The position numbers and the translations under genes are program-made. The notes beneath the pieces are model-generated. The model was given only the letters and a program-made list of their open reading frames with translations, did not search any database and was not told the DNA's origin. From IMG/VR virus record IMGVR_UViG_3300000227_000008, positions 9,326-43,496 of that record: 34,171 bases of DNA. One strand, given 5' to 3'. The DNA comes from a virus. Shown here piece by piece: positions 23,839 to 32,773 of the stretch (positions are counted from its first letter, which is position 1; each line of letters begins with the position of its first letter).

Positions 23839-24426
23839 TTAATAAGCCTTGATCAGAACAACAGAAAGACTTGCATCATCAATTTCTAAAGTGTCAGCTA
23901 CAGTGGTAGCTGCATACATACTAACCTTATCTCCTGCTACGAGAGTTTTAATCTGACTGCCTCCTACGGAGTTAACAGTGCCTGACCCACTAGAAGTATC
24001 TACGAGTTTATTCACTGATAATGCACCATTGACTGCACACTTCCAAGCAATCACACGAGAAGCCGTTGTATTAATTTTGTGAGAATTACAATAACTAATT
24101 TGGTAAGTGCCAGGTACTGTGATGACAATTTCTCCGTTAATCACATCAAGAGTTACGTTGGAACTTTCTCCAGTCAACCACATATCTGTTCCAACTATTT
24201 TTCGATAGTCAGTATCAGTGTTTAATGTTTCATCAAGTGCTACTGGAAGACTGATAGTTTTTGTGATAGAGTTTTTATTGATACTAAGGCTGCCGTATGC
24301 GTAAGTGGACAGCCAATTTCCACTGCCAGCGCCGTTAGCTACATATACTGTACCTGCCGATGCAGATTCAATACCTTTAGGCTCATGGAGATCGGCACCA
24401 GAAAGAGTTGAATGAAGAGTAGGCAT
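23839..24426 (-). CDS. Jelly-roll (C1q/TNF-like) fibre or decoration protein (195 aa)
   Basis: The N-terminal 35 residues (LHSTLSGADLHEPKGIES) resemble a phage attachment peptide. The C-terminal 120 residues are a beta-rich, Ser/Thr-rich domain ending LEIDDASLSVVLIKAY, the pattern of C1q/TNF-like trimeric jelly rolls found in phage head fibres. AAAGGA is seven bases upstream. The gene lies just after the late terminator that follows the capsid genes, so its expression may be reduced relative to capsid. A head-fibre or tail-knob role is inferred. Confidence 0.65.
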   Translation of the reverse strand: MPTLHSTLSGADLHEPKGIESASAGTVYVANGAGSGNWLSTYAYGSLSINKNSITKTISLPVALDETLNTDTDYRKIVGTDMWLTGESSNVTLDVINGEIVITVPGTYQISYCNSHKINTTASRVIAWKCAVNGALSVNKLVDTSSGSGTVNSVGGSQIKTLVAGDKVSMYAATTVADTLEIDDASLSVVLIKAY

Positions 24427-24440
24427 TTGTTTATCCTTTC

Positions 24441-24475
24441 AATTAAAAAGGCCAGCCCCGTTAGGAGCCAGCCTT
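24441..24475 (-). terminator. Rho-independent terminator after the capsid-block genes
   Basis: On the minus strand the RNA folds AAAGGCTGGCTCC, TAAC loop, GGGGCTGGCCTTT with 13 pairs (three G.U), then more U (24441-24449). It lies 26 bases after the stop of the 24501-24965 gene. T7 places its late terminator right after gene 10 in the same way. It may be leaky, since the downstream tail genes have no other visible promoter. Confidence 0.78.
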
Positions 24476-24500
24476 TGCTGTTAAACCAAAGCTGGCTTAA

Positions 24501-24965
24501 TTACACAGTGCCCGGAATGTATTCCACCACCAGACGTGCCTTACCAGCAGTGAAGGTGCCAGTAGCTTCAACAGTGATTACGCCCGGATTAGCACCTACA
24601 CCAGCGCCTACCAGAGCGCCAGCACCAGCGTTCCACTTACCAGCCGGAGTCAGGGAATCAGTGGCAATAGCAGCAAACAGGCCGTCTGCATCAATGGCAG
24701 TGCCATTAGTCTGCGCCAGACCGATGTTGTAGGAAGTGCCGCCAGCAAACGGAGTGATCACTTCCAGATAGGCGCTCTTAATCAAGCTATAAGCCGGAAT
24801 AAGGGCTTCCATCTCTGCACCGGCAGTCGGGAGGTCGTCGTAGTCAAAAACTACTTCGACGTATTGGGTTACATTAGAAGCCTGCTTACCGCCGAACTTC
24901 TCGTTGATTTCGCGTACACCGTAGTTAGTACGAGTGCCAATACCTGCACTATTTTCAAAAGCCAT
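24501..24965 (-). CDS. Capsid-associated structural protein (154 aa)
   Basis: Encoded directly after the major capsid gene. It starts MAFENSAGIGTRTNYGVREI and has beta-rich segments (QYVEVVFDYDDLPTAGAEME, EVITPFAGGTSYNIGLAQTN) and a C-terminal ARLVVEYIPGTV. Ala/Gly-rich with codons like those of the capsid gene, implying high expression. GAGGA precedes the ATG. A capsid decoration protein is the most likely role. Confidence 0.7.
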   Translation of the reverse strand: MAFENSAGIGTRTNYGVREINEKFGGKQASNVTQYVEVVFDYDDLPTAGAEMEALIPAYSLIKSAYLEVITPFAGGTSYNIGLAQTNGTAIDADGLFAAIATDSLTPAGKWNAGAGALVGAGVGANPGVITVEATGTFTAGKARLVVEYIPGTV

Positions 24966-24979
24966 GATTAATTCCTCAA

Positions 24980-25927
24980 TTAGTAGTTGGTGGCAGAGGT
25001 AATGAGAACGCCAAGGGTGTCAACACGCTGCGCACCGATACCAAAGCGGGCGGTCACATCGAATTCGTCACGCTTCAGCTTGCTGTTACGAGAAGTTTCA
25101 ACTTTCGGCATTTGACGCCATGCACGCATCAGCGGCTTGGTGGAGTCATCGCTTACACACATGAACAGGTTGGCAGCAGCGCCAGTGACAGAGGTGGTGC
25201 CATCACCGAAGGTGCCTTTGTCAAGGCGGTTGGAGGTGTATACGTCCCAACCAAAGATGTTCTTAACGAACTTGTGCTCACGAGCAAAGCCTTCGTTCAC
25301 AATGCCTTCAAACATCGGATTGTAGGAAATAGCGTTAGCAGCAGTGAAGTTCTCGTTAATGGTGGCTTCAACAACCGGATCAACGATGGCAATACGCGCA
25401 TACTGGTCTACGTTGGCCTTGTCGAAAGCAAGCTTCATTTGCAGGAAGTGGTTCAGGGAAGCCACATTACCTACTTCAGCGGAAGCTACGCGATGAGCAA
25501 AGCCGTTGACGAGGTTGGCAGCGTTGTTGGTTTGAGCTTGGTTGGCGACAGCCAGCATACGCGACTCAAAGTATTCCTGAATAGCGCGGGTAGCGCGAGC
25601 TGCACGCATGGCATGGAGCTGTTCAATCTGGCTACCATCCTGACGCAGAACATCAGAGATGCTCCAAGCATCGCCTACATAGTCAGTGATGGACAGGGTG
25701 ACGGTGCCGGTGTCGATAGCCTGATAAGCCATTGCCACTTCTTCCTGCACTTCTTGCAGAGTGGTGTCACCAACAGTTTTGATGTTCAGAGTGGTGCCTT
25801 GACCAAAATCGGAAACATCACGAGTGAAGGTATCCGGCAGCAGACCGTCATACAGATGTTCCAGAATAAACTGGCTATACTGTTGGGCCTCAATAAAGGC
25901 AGTGGTATTGGTAGTATTTTGAGACAT
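24980..25927 (-). CDS. Major capsid protein (315 aa)
   Basis: Shell protein. It has the N-terminal arm (ILEHLYDGLLPDTFTRDVSD), a long helix (QIEQLHAMRAARATRAIQEY), IVDPVVEATINENFTAANAI, AGAAANLFMCVSDDS after the Gly-rich loop, and a C-terminal ARFGIGAQRVDTLGVLITSA. This helix-then-beta layout fits an HK97-fold capsid. Encoded between scaffold and structural protein. AGAGGA precedes the ATG. GC content and codon choice look more optimised than in neighbours, as expected for the most abundant protein. Confidence 0.9.
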   Translation of the reverse strand: MSQNTTNTTAFIEAQQYSQFILEHLYDGLLPDTFTRDVSDFGQGTTLNIKTVGDTTLQEVQEEVAMAYQAIDTGTVTLSITDYVGDAWSISDVLRQDGSQIEQLHAMRAARATRAIQEYFESRMLAVANQAQTNNAANLVNGFAHRVASAEVGNVASLNHFLQMKLAFDKANVDQYARIAIVDPVVEATINENFTAANAISYNPMFEGIVNEGFAREHKFVKNIFGWDVYTSNRLDKGTFGDGTTSVTGAAANLFMCVSDDSTKPLMRAWRQMPKVETSRNSKLKRDEFDVTARFGIGAQRVDTLGVLITSATNY

Positions 25928-25953
25928 TTTAAATTATCCTCTATGTTAAATGA

Positions 25954-26664
25954 TTATTCACTTGGTTTAGCGGCTCGCCAAGCATCTACAAGGCTGCGAG
26001 TATCACTGTAAGTGAAAATGGATCGTTTCGGAGTGTTATCAACAACTCCTGCAAATCCAGCAGTGTTTACACTACCTTTGGACGGAGCAGGAGTAGAAGG
26101 CTTATCAGAAATATTGAAATAAGCCAAAACAGCTTTAGGAGAGCGAATAGCAGCCTCATTCAAGAAATCTGTGCCAATGCCAAGCTCTTTGGCTTTGCCT
26201 TCCCACATTTCTTGAGCTTTGTCGCCAAACTTGGTTACTAGTGCTTCCCTTACTTTAGCTGCGTTAGCCTGAGCAATCTTCTGTTGTTCGGCCTTGCTAA
26301 GTTCTTGTTGAACAAGCTTGGAAATATCCGACACATCTAACGAAGGACGAGAAGCTGTCTCTTCCACCTTCCCATTAGTGGCCTGCTGATTTTCCTTAAT
26401 GTACTGAAGAAGTTCTTCTTGAGCTACCTTTGCCTGTTTCAGTTCTTCAAGTTGCTGGCGAAGTAGCTTGGTTTCTTCTTCAAGAGTAGAAATATGCTTC
26501 TGTGCATGAGGGAGAGCTTCAAGAGCTTTCTCTACACTGGCATACTTCTTACCTTCTCCCACCAGTTCTTTCAAGGGGTCTGGAATAGAAACAGAGGCAG
26601 AAGGGGCTTCAGGAGCTACTTTGGTCTGTTCGCTATCTGAAGAAAATACTTTATCATCACTCAT
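25954..26664 (-). CDS. Capsid scaffolding protein (236 aa)
   Basis: Acidic N-terminal region (MSDDKVFSSDSEQTKVAP, PDPLKELVGEGKKYASVEKA), a long coiled coil (HISTLEEETKLLRQQLEELK), a Gln/Lys-rich middle and a C-terminal capsid-binding end (RSIFTYSDTRSLVDAWRAAK). Helical, acidic, low-complexity proteins just before the capsid gene are the usual scaffold. AGGA precedes the ATG. Confidence 0.85.
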   Translation of the reverse strand: MSDDKVFSSDSEQTKVAPEAPSASVSIPDPLKELVGEGKKYASVEKALEALPHAQKHISTLEEETKLLRQQLEELKQAKVAQEELLQYIKENQQATNGKVEETASRPSLDVSDISKLVQQELSKAEQQKIAQANAAKVREALVTKFGDKAQEMWEGKAKELGIGTDFLNEAAIRSPKAVLAYFNISDKPSTPAPSKGSVNTAGFAGVVDNTPKRSIFTYSDTRSLVDAWRAAKPSE

Positions 26665-26915
26665 TTTGTTTCCTCTTTCTTAGGAAGAAGGTCAAGAATT
26701 TTCCTAAGAGTTCGTTGGGTTGCTAAAGCATCTACCATAACTAGATTAAAGTTAGGAGATGAATAATTATCAATCTTACTCATTTCTTCCACGCTCTTCT
26801 CTAATTCTTCTTTAATAATAGAAGAAAGAATAGGAATAAATAATGAGTATTCTATCTCTTGTTTAAGAGCTTTCTTATCAGTATCAGATAAGTTCTTTAT
26901 CAGTTTTGTATTCAT
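26661..26915 (-). CDS. Small helical hypothetical protein before the scaffold gene (84 aa)
   Basis: MNTKLIKNLSDTDKKALKQE, then SLFIPILSSIIKEELEKSVE and a C-terminal LRKILDLLPKKEETK. There is no clear ribosome site upstream (A-rich stretch only). It overlaps the scaffold start (ATGA). No family is recognised; a head assembly role is possible from context. Confidence 0.6.
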   Translation of the reverse strand: MNTKLIKNLSDTDKKALKQEIEYSLFIPILSSIIKEELEKSVEEMSKIDNYSSPNFNLVMVDALATQRTLRKILDLLPKKEETK

Positions 26916-27051
26916 TAGACAACTTTTTTTGATGAAAGTTCCATCTAAAATAAAAAATATTTTTAAGCCATTCTGAGAGCTTCTATAGCCTTACCCTAGG
27001 CGACGGTATTCCTTTATTCTCAAAATGGCTTAGAATGGCTCTCAGAGCGTT
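26916..27051 (-). other. Structured non-coding stretch between portal and scaffold-side genes
   Basis: The longest non-coding stretch inside the late arm. On the minus strand, AAGCCATTTTGAGA (27031-27018) can pair with TCTCAGAATGGCTT (26978-26965): 14 bp with one G.U. A third segment, TCTGAGAGCCATTCT (27046-27032), can pair with parts of the same right arm, giving alternative folds. After the right arm comes a U-rich run (about 26944-26964). Inside the loop is GGCTATAGAAGC, with a CTATAG like the initiation element of T7-type promoters. This may be a terminator, a processing site or a promoter; no firm call. Confidence 0.5.
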
Positions 27052-28797
27052 TTAGAGGGGTGTTGCAGCCATTACCTCGTTGTTCTCTTGAGCTTGTCCC
27101 ATGAGTTGCTGAGTTTCAGCCTGTTCAAAAATAGCTACGTTGTCCTGAACCAGGCCATATCTCTCCAGCCCCATGACATCTTCTACAAGACGGGCCATAG
27201 CTTTAGCAGAAACATGAGGAGCAATCATCTTCCCTACGCCGCTATTGAAGATGCCGGAGATATTTTGAACAAGTTGAGCACGAGCAGCAAAGTGACGAGC
27301 ACCTACAGGACGAAGTTTTCCTTTAGCAGTGATGTCTTCTTTGGTGATGTTCATAAATTCCATTACACCAATATCATCATCCATAACTCGAATCAAATCA
27401 GCGCCATCCATATTACGTCGAGCTTCTTCAAGCATGTCATTTACAAGAGGTTCGATGATGTTGATTTCAAACCATGTAACTTTTTCTTGGAAAATGCGAC
27501 CTGCTGCATTCTCCAGTGTCTGAACTTCATAGGCAGTCTTTTCGCCCGGAGTACGGATGCCCATAGCTTGCTTTGGAGCGCCTGCCATTTCTTCCATGTA
27601 GTTCAAGAGCACATCAATAGCTGACTGAGCAGCGATAACGCCATTCAGGTTCATGCCAAGCTCACCTACATCTCCATCATCACCAATGAAGATTTCAGCA
27701 CCCGGCCCCCACTCAAACTCTTCTACATTACCCTTCACTTTAATGGGAGGATGCACTGCCAAGTCCATAGCGTCAGCTTTGAGGTTTTCAAGGTGGTCGA
27801 TGCGATATTGCATTCCTACGAGGTTGTCCAATGGCCCCATAGCGTATAGATTATCTTGACGCAAACGCCAACCACAATGACGAATTTTAGAACCTCTAAA
27901 CCAATGCGGAAGCGTCGTATGACGGATAACTTTCGTCCTGTCAACAATAGTAACCAGCGCATCTTTGTAGAATGTTCCAGATTCTAGGTCATACAGATCG
28001 CCCTCAAACTCAAGGATTTCTACATAACCACTGCGATAGTAGGAGTGCAAGCTACCGAACCCGTCAATAGTGTAGCCTGCTGCCTTGTTCCAATCCGCTG
28101 CACTGTAATTGGACAAGCGATTACGAACATTCTTGATTTCAGAAATAATCTCTTTCTGATAACCAAGAGAAGGGTATTCATCAGCCTCTGCCTCAAGTTC
28201 CCCAATAGTCTTTATATAGCGAACAATCTTCGGAGAGGATTTGAATTCTACGGCAAGAGGGTTGAACACAATATCATACGGACTGATTCGGAAAGCTTTT
28301 GGCCCTACATATCCGGCAATCTTTTCTCCAGTTTCTGCATCTTCTTTATATTCGGCTACGAATGTAGTGTTGGCAAATGCGTTGCCAAAATCAATGTAGT
28401 CATAAACCAGATGACTCACTGTAGAAAAGAAATCACTTTCCCTCAGCTTGTTCTGCATGTATGCTTCAATAACCTTGCGCTTTTCCTTGTCCGCTGAAGA
28501 AGACTCATAGGCTTCCCATTTCAACCAGTTATCATTGGGGAACAGTGCGCTCATGTAATTGGCATGAAGGTTGTCCCTAATCTGGGTGAGTTTTGGAATA
28601 GTGGTTTTGTTTTTCCAAGGCAACTTGGAATTAGTAGTTTTAGTGGTGTCCGTAGCAAAAATATAGTTACGAAGCTCTTTCTTTTCTTCAATCCAAGGAC
28701 GCCTTTGATTATCCCATTCAATATAAAGATTGGAAATATGCTTTGCCAATGCGTGAGGAGTAAGAATGTCCTTGATTTCAGCAGCTTTGCCAGCCAT
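27052..28797 (-). CDS. Portal (head-tail connector) protein (581 aa)
   Basis: Forms the dodecameric ring through which DNA enters the head. Visible are PWKNKTTIPKLTQIRDNLHA, the segment SALFPNDNWLKWEAYES, FGNAFANTTFVAEYKEDAET, DNLVGMQYRIDHLENLKADA (a helix typical of portals) and TPGEKTAYEVQTLENAAGRI. Length is close to T7 gp8 (536). GGAGG eight bases upstream supports ATG 28797, which overlaps the terminase stop. It follows the large terminase, as in many podoviruses. Confidence 0.9.
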   Translation of the reverse strand: MAGKAAEIKDILTPHALAKHISNLYIEWDNQRRPWIEEKKELRNYIFATDTTKTTNSKLPWKNKTTIPKLTQIRDNLHANYMSALFPNDNWLKWEAYESSSADKEKRKVIEAYMQNKLRESDFFSTVSHLVYDYIDFGNAFANTTFVAEYKEDAETGEKIAGYVGPKAFRISPYDIVFNPLAVEFKSSPKIVRYIKTIGELEAEADEYPSLGYQKEIISEIKNVRNRLSNYSAADWNKAAGYTIDGFGSLHSYYRSGYVEILEFEGDLYDLESGTFYKDALVTIVDRTKVIRHTTLPHWFRGSKIRHCGWRLRQDNLYAMGPLDNLVGMQYRIDHLENLKADAMDLAVHPPIKVKGNVEEFEWGPGAEIFIGDDGDVGELGMNLNGVIAAQSAIDVLLNYMEEMAGAPKQAMGIRTPGEKTAYEVQTLENAAGRIFQEKVTWFEINIIEPLVNDMLEEARRNMDGADLIRVMDDDIGVMEFMNITKEDITAKGKLRPVGARHFAARAQLVQNISGIFNSGVGKMIAPHVSAKAMARLVEDVMGLERYGLVQDNVAIFEQAETQQLMGQAQENNEVMAATPL

Positions 28798-30332
28798 CAG
28801 TATGTACCTCCGAAGCGGCCATGAAATTGAATTACATTATTGTTAGTGTTACGTTTGCGAGCATTCGCAGGAGGAATTGCAATCTCCACTGCGGAAGCCA
28901 AGGCATCTTTAATATCGTCATGCGGAGGACGAGCTAAAACAAGTTCTTCTTCCAGCATACTGATATAGCCTCCTTTGAAATGCCACACGCTCTGATTGTC
29001 GTAGCGATGCTCAAGAGCAGCAGCAATACGCTCTTCCTTGGCACCTTGGTGTCTGTTAGGGCGATGCTCGTCAATAGACAGTCTCAGGCCGTCCCTAATC
29101 AAATAATCCTTTAGCTCCCTTACAATCACCGTCTGAGCTACTGTAACCTCCGCACGAAGCTTCCTAAAGCCCCATTTGGTGTGCAATGCTGCCACTTTAT
29201 TGAAATACTCAATAACCTTGTCTGCCTTGAACCTGTCAATGTCCAAAACATATACATGATTATCTGGATCAACACCAATCACTACAATAGCAGTGAAGTC
29301 GGCTTTCTTTGCCATGCTGAACGCAAAGTCAATGGCAGCGTACACGTTCAGAGGGTTGTTCTTGAAATACCACTGACCGCCTTCATTCTTAAGAAACTTG
29401 ACATCGTAGTATTGGAACTTATCCCTGCTGATACGTTGAAACTCAGGATCATTAGGATTATTATAATACTGAGCGTAAAACTGCGTCCTATCTTCGTATT
29501 CTGCTTCAATGGAAGCCAGAGTAGGCCAATCAAATCCAAAAGCCTTGCCGTCTGCCCTATATGCTTTAGGCCATAGAAATTTTCCGTCAACTTCTACGAC
29601 ATGTTCTTTAATATCCCAAATAGCTTCAGTGCCTACAATGTTTCCTTCATCATCAAACACTTTCTTTTGCTGATTTTTGAATAGATCGTATTGATCTTTA
29701 GGATGGTATCGAGTTCCTACACACTTTGTGATACCGCCTGCATTTTTAATAGAGGCCATTTGAGAAAGAGCAGCAGCTACTTTTGTACGTCCATCCTCTG
29801 TATAAGCATTCTCAGGCACTACAACGTCATCGTAAATGATTACGTCAGCATGTAGACCAGTAGTAGTGGAGGTAATGCCTACAGCCTTTACAGTGGCATC
29901 ACGGATACGCTCTTCCTTACGCTTAGGGTGGTCTACAATGATTTCAGAAGTAGTCCAACGTGCTCTCTTTCCTTCGTCAACATTAGTCATTTCAGGCCAA
30001 TAACGACGATACACAGGGCTGTCCAGAATATTCTTAATCGCCAAAAGCTGTGCTTCTGCAAGCGTAGCTGTAGCGGAAACATATAGAATAGTAGTTTCTG
30101 GGTGTTTTGTAATCCACCACGCACACCATACAGCAATCTGATGAGATTTCATATGGGCACGAGGCATTAGAAGAAGTTGGTTTGGTTTTGCATCCTCGCT
30201 GCTCAACCATTTATACACTTCCTTGTGTATGTCTCCGTAGAGGTAGGTTGGGTTAACTAGTTGCGCAAACGTCACCAAATCTTCTTCAGCTAATGCTCGG
30301 ATTTCTTCAATAGCTGAAGATTGTTTTTTCAT
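28797..30332 (-). CDS. Terminase large subunit (511 aa)
   Basis: DNA-packaging motor. ATPase motifs: LLLMPRAHMKSHQIAVW (Walker A-like, residues 53-69), DVIIYDDVVVPENAY (Walker B) and KCVGTRYHPKDQYD (coupling motif). Nuclease motifs: NVYAAIDFAFSM (first Asp), then DFTAIVVIGVD, and the final acid in RPPHDDIKDALASAVE. The form of Walker A (PR-x-H-x-KS) is like that of T7 gp19 relatives. The ATG has only a weak ribosome site. Unusually, the tailspike and fibre adaptor genes lie between it and the small terminase. Confidence 0.93.
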   Translation of the reverse strand: MKKQSSAIEEIRALAEEDLVTFAQLVNPTYLYGDIHKEVYKWLSSEDAKPNQLLLMPRAHMKSHQIAVWCAWWITKHPETTILYVSATATLAEAQLLAIKNILDSPVYRRYWPEMTNVDEGKRARWTTSEIIVDHPKRKEERIRDATVKAVGITSTTTGLHADVIIYDDVVVPENAYTEDGRTKVAAALSQMASIKNAGGITKCVGTRYHPKDQYDLFKNQQKKVFDDEGNIVGTEAIWDIKEHVVEVDGKFLWPKAYRADGKAFGFDWPTLASIEAEYEDRTQFYAQYYNNPNDPEFQRISRDKFQYYDVKFLKNEGGQWYFKNNPLNVYAAIDFAFSMAKKADFTAIVVIGVDPDNHVYVLDIDRFKADKVIEYFNKVAALHTKWGFRKLRAEVTVAQTVIVRELKDYLIRDGLRLSIDEHRPNRHQGAKEERIAAALEHRYDNQSVWHFKGGYISMLEEELVLARPPHDDIKDALASAVEIAIPPANARKRNTNNNVIQFHGRFGGTY

Positions 30333-30338
30333 TCTAAA

Positions 30339-32306
30339 TTAAGCTGCTTCAAAAATATGACGAATATGATAAGAATTCGCCGCTGTTGACTCCCAATTAA
30401 TAGTAACACTACCGTTTGAGCTTATGAAAATATAGGCGTCTGTAGATGCCCATACAGAAGCCGATGGTAAGACAATTGACGAAACTGGTCTATATCCTAA
30501 AGGAAGAACAAAAGCCTCTGCATTATCTGCACCCCCCGTAAGCTGCATATCTATTTCCACCATTCCATTAAACAGTCTTCTATAGCCTCTTCCAGAAATT
30601 ACATACCCATTACTGCCCGATGGTAGCACCCACGACAACCCTTCATTAAAAGCATTTGAAAGATCAGATGCTGCAATTCCATAAGCATTTATGGCATTTT
30701 CAACAGTGTTGTCTCTGACTTTTATTCCTGAAACATTGGATGTAGCGACACCATTAGAATAAACTGACCCACCTAGTAGTGATCTAATGTAATTCCCAGA
30801 AAAAAAGCAGTTTATTGAAGATACAATAGTAATACCGGGTCGGGCGGTTGCATCTTGCGCATAAGCATTGTTTGAGTTGATGAAGCTGTTATTGCTAACG
30901 ATCAGCCTATCACATCTTGAAACATTTAGCAAATCATACCATGAGTTGTTCGCAGAGTTATTTGAAATTTTCAAATTACTAACATTGCGTATGTAAAACG
31001 AATAGTAATCTAGCTGATACCCTCTAGTAGTGTTGGAAACAGTATTTCTATTATTAAGTTGGTTATTGGTGATCTCTTGCAAATGTGTGGAGCATGTCGC
31101 TTGGTTATCACTGTCAGTAATGTCTGCAAACACAAAGATAGAGATTGATCTGTGCCAGATATTATTGCTAATCTTTGCTCCACCTAAATAACCTTTATAG
31201 AACCCTCCACCACATAAATCACCGTTATTGTCCATAATCTCAAGATGAGATGTTGCACTGCTTGTTTGCGGCATATCAATACACCAAGAGTCTAACGAAC
31301 CTAGAGAAGGAACAGTTACAGTAGAAGATGGGCTAATGTATGGATACCCAATTGAATGAAACCTATTTCCATTAATACGCCACCCTCTAAAGGAGGAGAC
31401 AGTCCCACCACTATAAGTATGAAGATTGCCTACAACTCCTCGCTTACAAATGCTAAAAATGTTATCAAATACAAATACATTTCGACCATAGCCAATAATG
31501 GCGTCATTCAAATATAAAAACGAACAGTCTCGTATGTCGCAGTCAAGGTTTGAATAAGTTTCAGCGTCTCCTAAGCTTCTACGATCAATAACAATTCCAT
31601 TAGCTGTTCCGAATGTTGTAGTGCTTCCGTTCCCTTTAAAAGCCATGTTAACTACTTTCAGACCAAATGCCGCTACTGTTAAAATAGTGATGGCATTGTT
31701 AGTTTTAATGCCTTCAGAATACTCTGGACGTGGGTCTGTATAAATAGTTACATCATTTTTTGACAGGACAAGACCAGAGGTGATAACATACGATGGCCCC
31801 GGATATCCACCTCCATTTTTCGGGAAATATACTGATCCCCCGTTTTCAACACTATCAAGAGCAGACTGAATTGCGGAAGTGTCATCAGATACACCATCAC
31901 CTTTTGCACCAAACCATTTGACATTAAGTGCGCCTGTAAATTCACGAACCCACGCACTAGAACCATCTCCTCCAGTAGGGACAATAATAGTGCCATTGTT
32001 ATCCACATAAGTGCCTGCGGCTGCTCCGGTAACTGAACGGAATACCCCATGACCGCCATCGCCTTCAGTAGAGTGGGCTTTTACATAAACTCTTTCGTAT
32101 GAAAGTGGGGTGTCTTTAAGAGTGGCAAGAGTGTCTGTAAATTTAAATGCTGTGCTATCTGAGGCCAATGGAAAACCACCAGCAGTAACACCATCATGTA
32201 CTACAACCGTCTTTTTATCAGTGTCTACAGTAATCTCAGCAGGCGCTCCAATGAATGAAGCATGTTGCGCAGTTGTTCCGCGACGAAATCTAACTTCAGT
32301 TGCCAT
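30339..32306 (-). CDS. Tailspike with pectate-lyase-like beta helix (655 aa)
   Basis: The N-terminal 60 residues (VRFRRGTTAQHASFIGAPAE, then TVVVHDGVTAGGFPLA) are an attachment domain common in phage tail fibres. VKWFGAKGDGVSDDTSAI (about 130-147) opens a pectate-lyase/parallel beta-helix domain, followed by many short Asn-rich turns (NNLNNRN, ISNNSANNSWYD). The C-terminal 100 residues (RLFNGMVEIDMQL) look like a capping or receptor domain. It may cleave capsule or LPS; catalytic residues cannot be told by eye. GGGAG precedes the ATG. Confidence 0.85.
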   Translation of the reverse strand: MATEVRFRRGTTAQHASFIGAPAEITVDTDKKTVVVHDGVTAGGFPLASDSTAFKFTDTLATLKDTPLSYERVYVKAHSTEGDGGHGVFRSVTGAAAGTYVDNNGTIIVPTGGDGSSAWVREFTGALNVKWFGAKGDGVSDDTSAIQSALDSVENGGSVYFPKNGGGYPGPSYVITSGLVLSKNDVTIYTDPRPEYSEGIKTNNAITILTVAAFGLKVVNMAFKGNGSTTTFGTANGIVIDRRSLGDAETYSNLDCDIRDCSFLYLNDAIIGYGRNVFVFDNIFSICKRGVVGNLHTYSGGTVSSFRGWRINGNRFHSIGYPYISPSSTVTVPSLGSLDSWCIDMPQTSSATSHLEIMDNNGDLCGGGFYKGYLGGAKISNNIWHRSISIFVFADITDSDNQATCSTHLQEITNNQLNNRNTVSNTTRGYQLDYYSFYIRNVSNLKISNNSANNSWYDLLNVSRCDRLIVSNNSFINSNNAYAQDATARPGITIVSSINCFFSGNYIRSLLGGSVYSNGVATSNVSGIKVRDNTVENAINAYGIAASDLSNAFNEGLSWVLPSGSNGYVISGRGYRRLFNGMVEIDMQLTGGADNAEAFVLPLGYRPVSSIVLPSASVWASTDAYIFISSNGSVTINWESTAANSYHIRHIFEAA

Positions 32307-32773
32307 TATACAATACTCCCAAAATCTCTGTTAAAATATGTAATGTTATCATAAACTACGCCAAAGTCGTAGCCTACGCCGTCTGTAAAACCTTGAAAAC
32401 CACTTACTGCTGCCTGTACTAAAATTTCTGCTGATGCCTCAGAAGCATTGGCTTGTGCTGCATAAGAGGCGGCCATTCCCTCGCTAATATCCGCACTAGC
32501 GGCGGCGGCAACTGCGCTATCCTTAGCTGCAATAGTATCAGTAAACACTGTATAAATTGAAGTTCCTCGGATGCTTACATCTTGAGCTGAAATGGAATTT
32601 ACATTAATTACATCATTATTATTCATATCCAAATCAGCGTTCATGCTGTTTGGAGTGGTGCCATCACGACTGAGAGTGTTTTCAATAGCTGCTTCAATAT
32701 CAGCGAAGTTCTGATTAAGAAGGGCTGTGGAATAAAATCCACTTTGTACGGGATTTAGTGTAATCTTTGCCAT
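32306..32773 (-). CDS. Tail-fibre adaptor-like protein (155 aa)
   Basis: MAKITLNPVQSGFYSTALLN, then SMNADLDMNNNDVINVNSIS, is a tail-fibre start seen in many phages. The middle is an Ala/Ser-rich coiled coil (KDSAVAAAASADISEGMAAS) and the end is DFGVVYDNITYFNRDFGSIV. Such fragments normally form the front half of a longer fibre; here it is a separate short gene just before the tailspike, so it may serve as an adaptor linking the spike to the tail. TAATG overlap with the upstream gene. Confidence 0.7.
   Translation of the reverse strand: MAKITLNPVQSGFYSTALLNQNFADIEAAIENTLSRDGTTPNSMNADLDMNNNDVINVNSISAQDVSIRGTSIYTVFTDTIAAKDSAVAAAASADISEGMAASYAAQANASEASAEILVQAAVSGFQGFTDGVGYDFGVVYDNITYFNRDFGSIV

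Noticed and set aside
25112-26011. A 299-codon open frame on the + strand
   Set aside because: It lies antisense to the major capsid gene and part of the scaffold gene. Its composition mirrors their codons, it has no ribosome site, and it would oppose the late arm.
26970-27000. T7-type phage promoter at the CTATAG in the portal-scaffold gap
   Set aside because: Only six bases match the T7 initiation element; the upstream recognition part does not, and no second copy is seen in other gaps. Kept only as part of the structured region.
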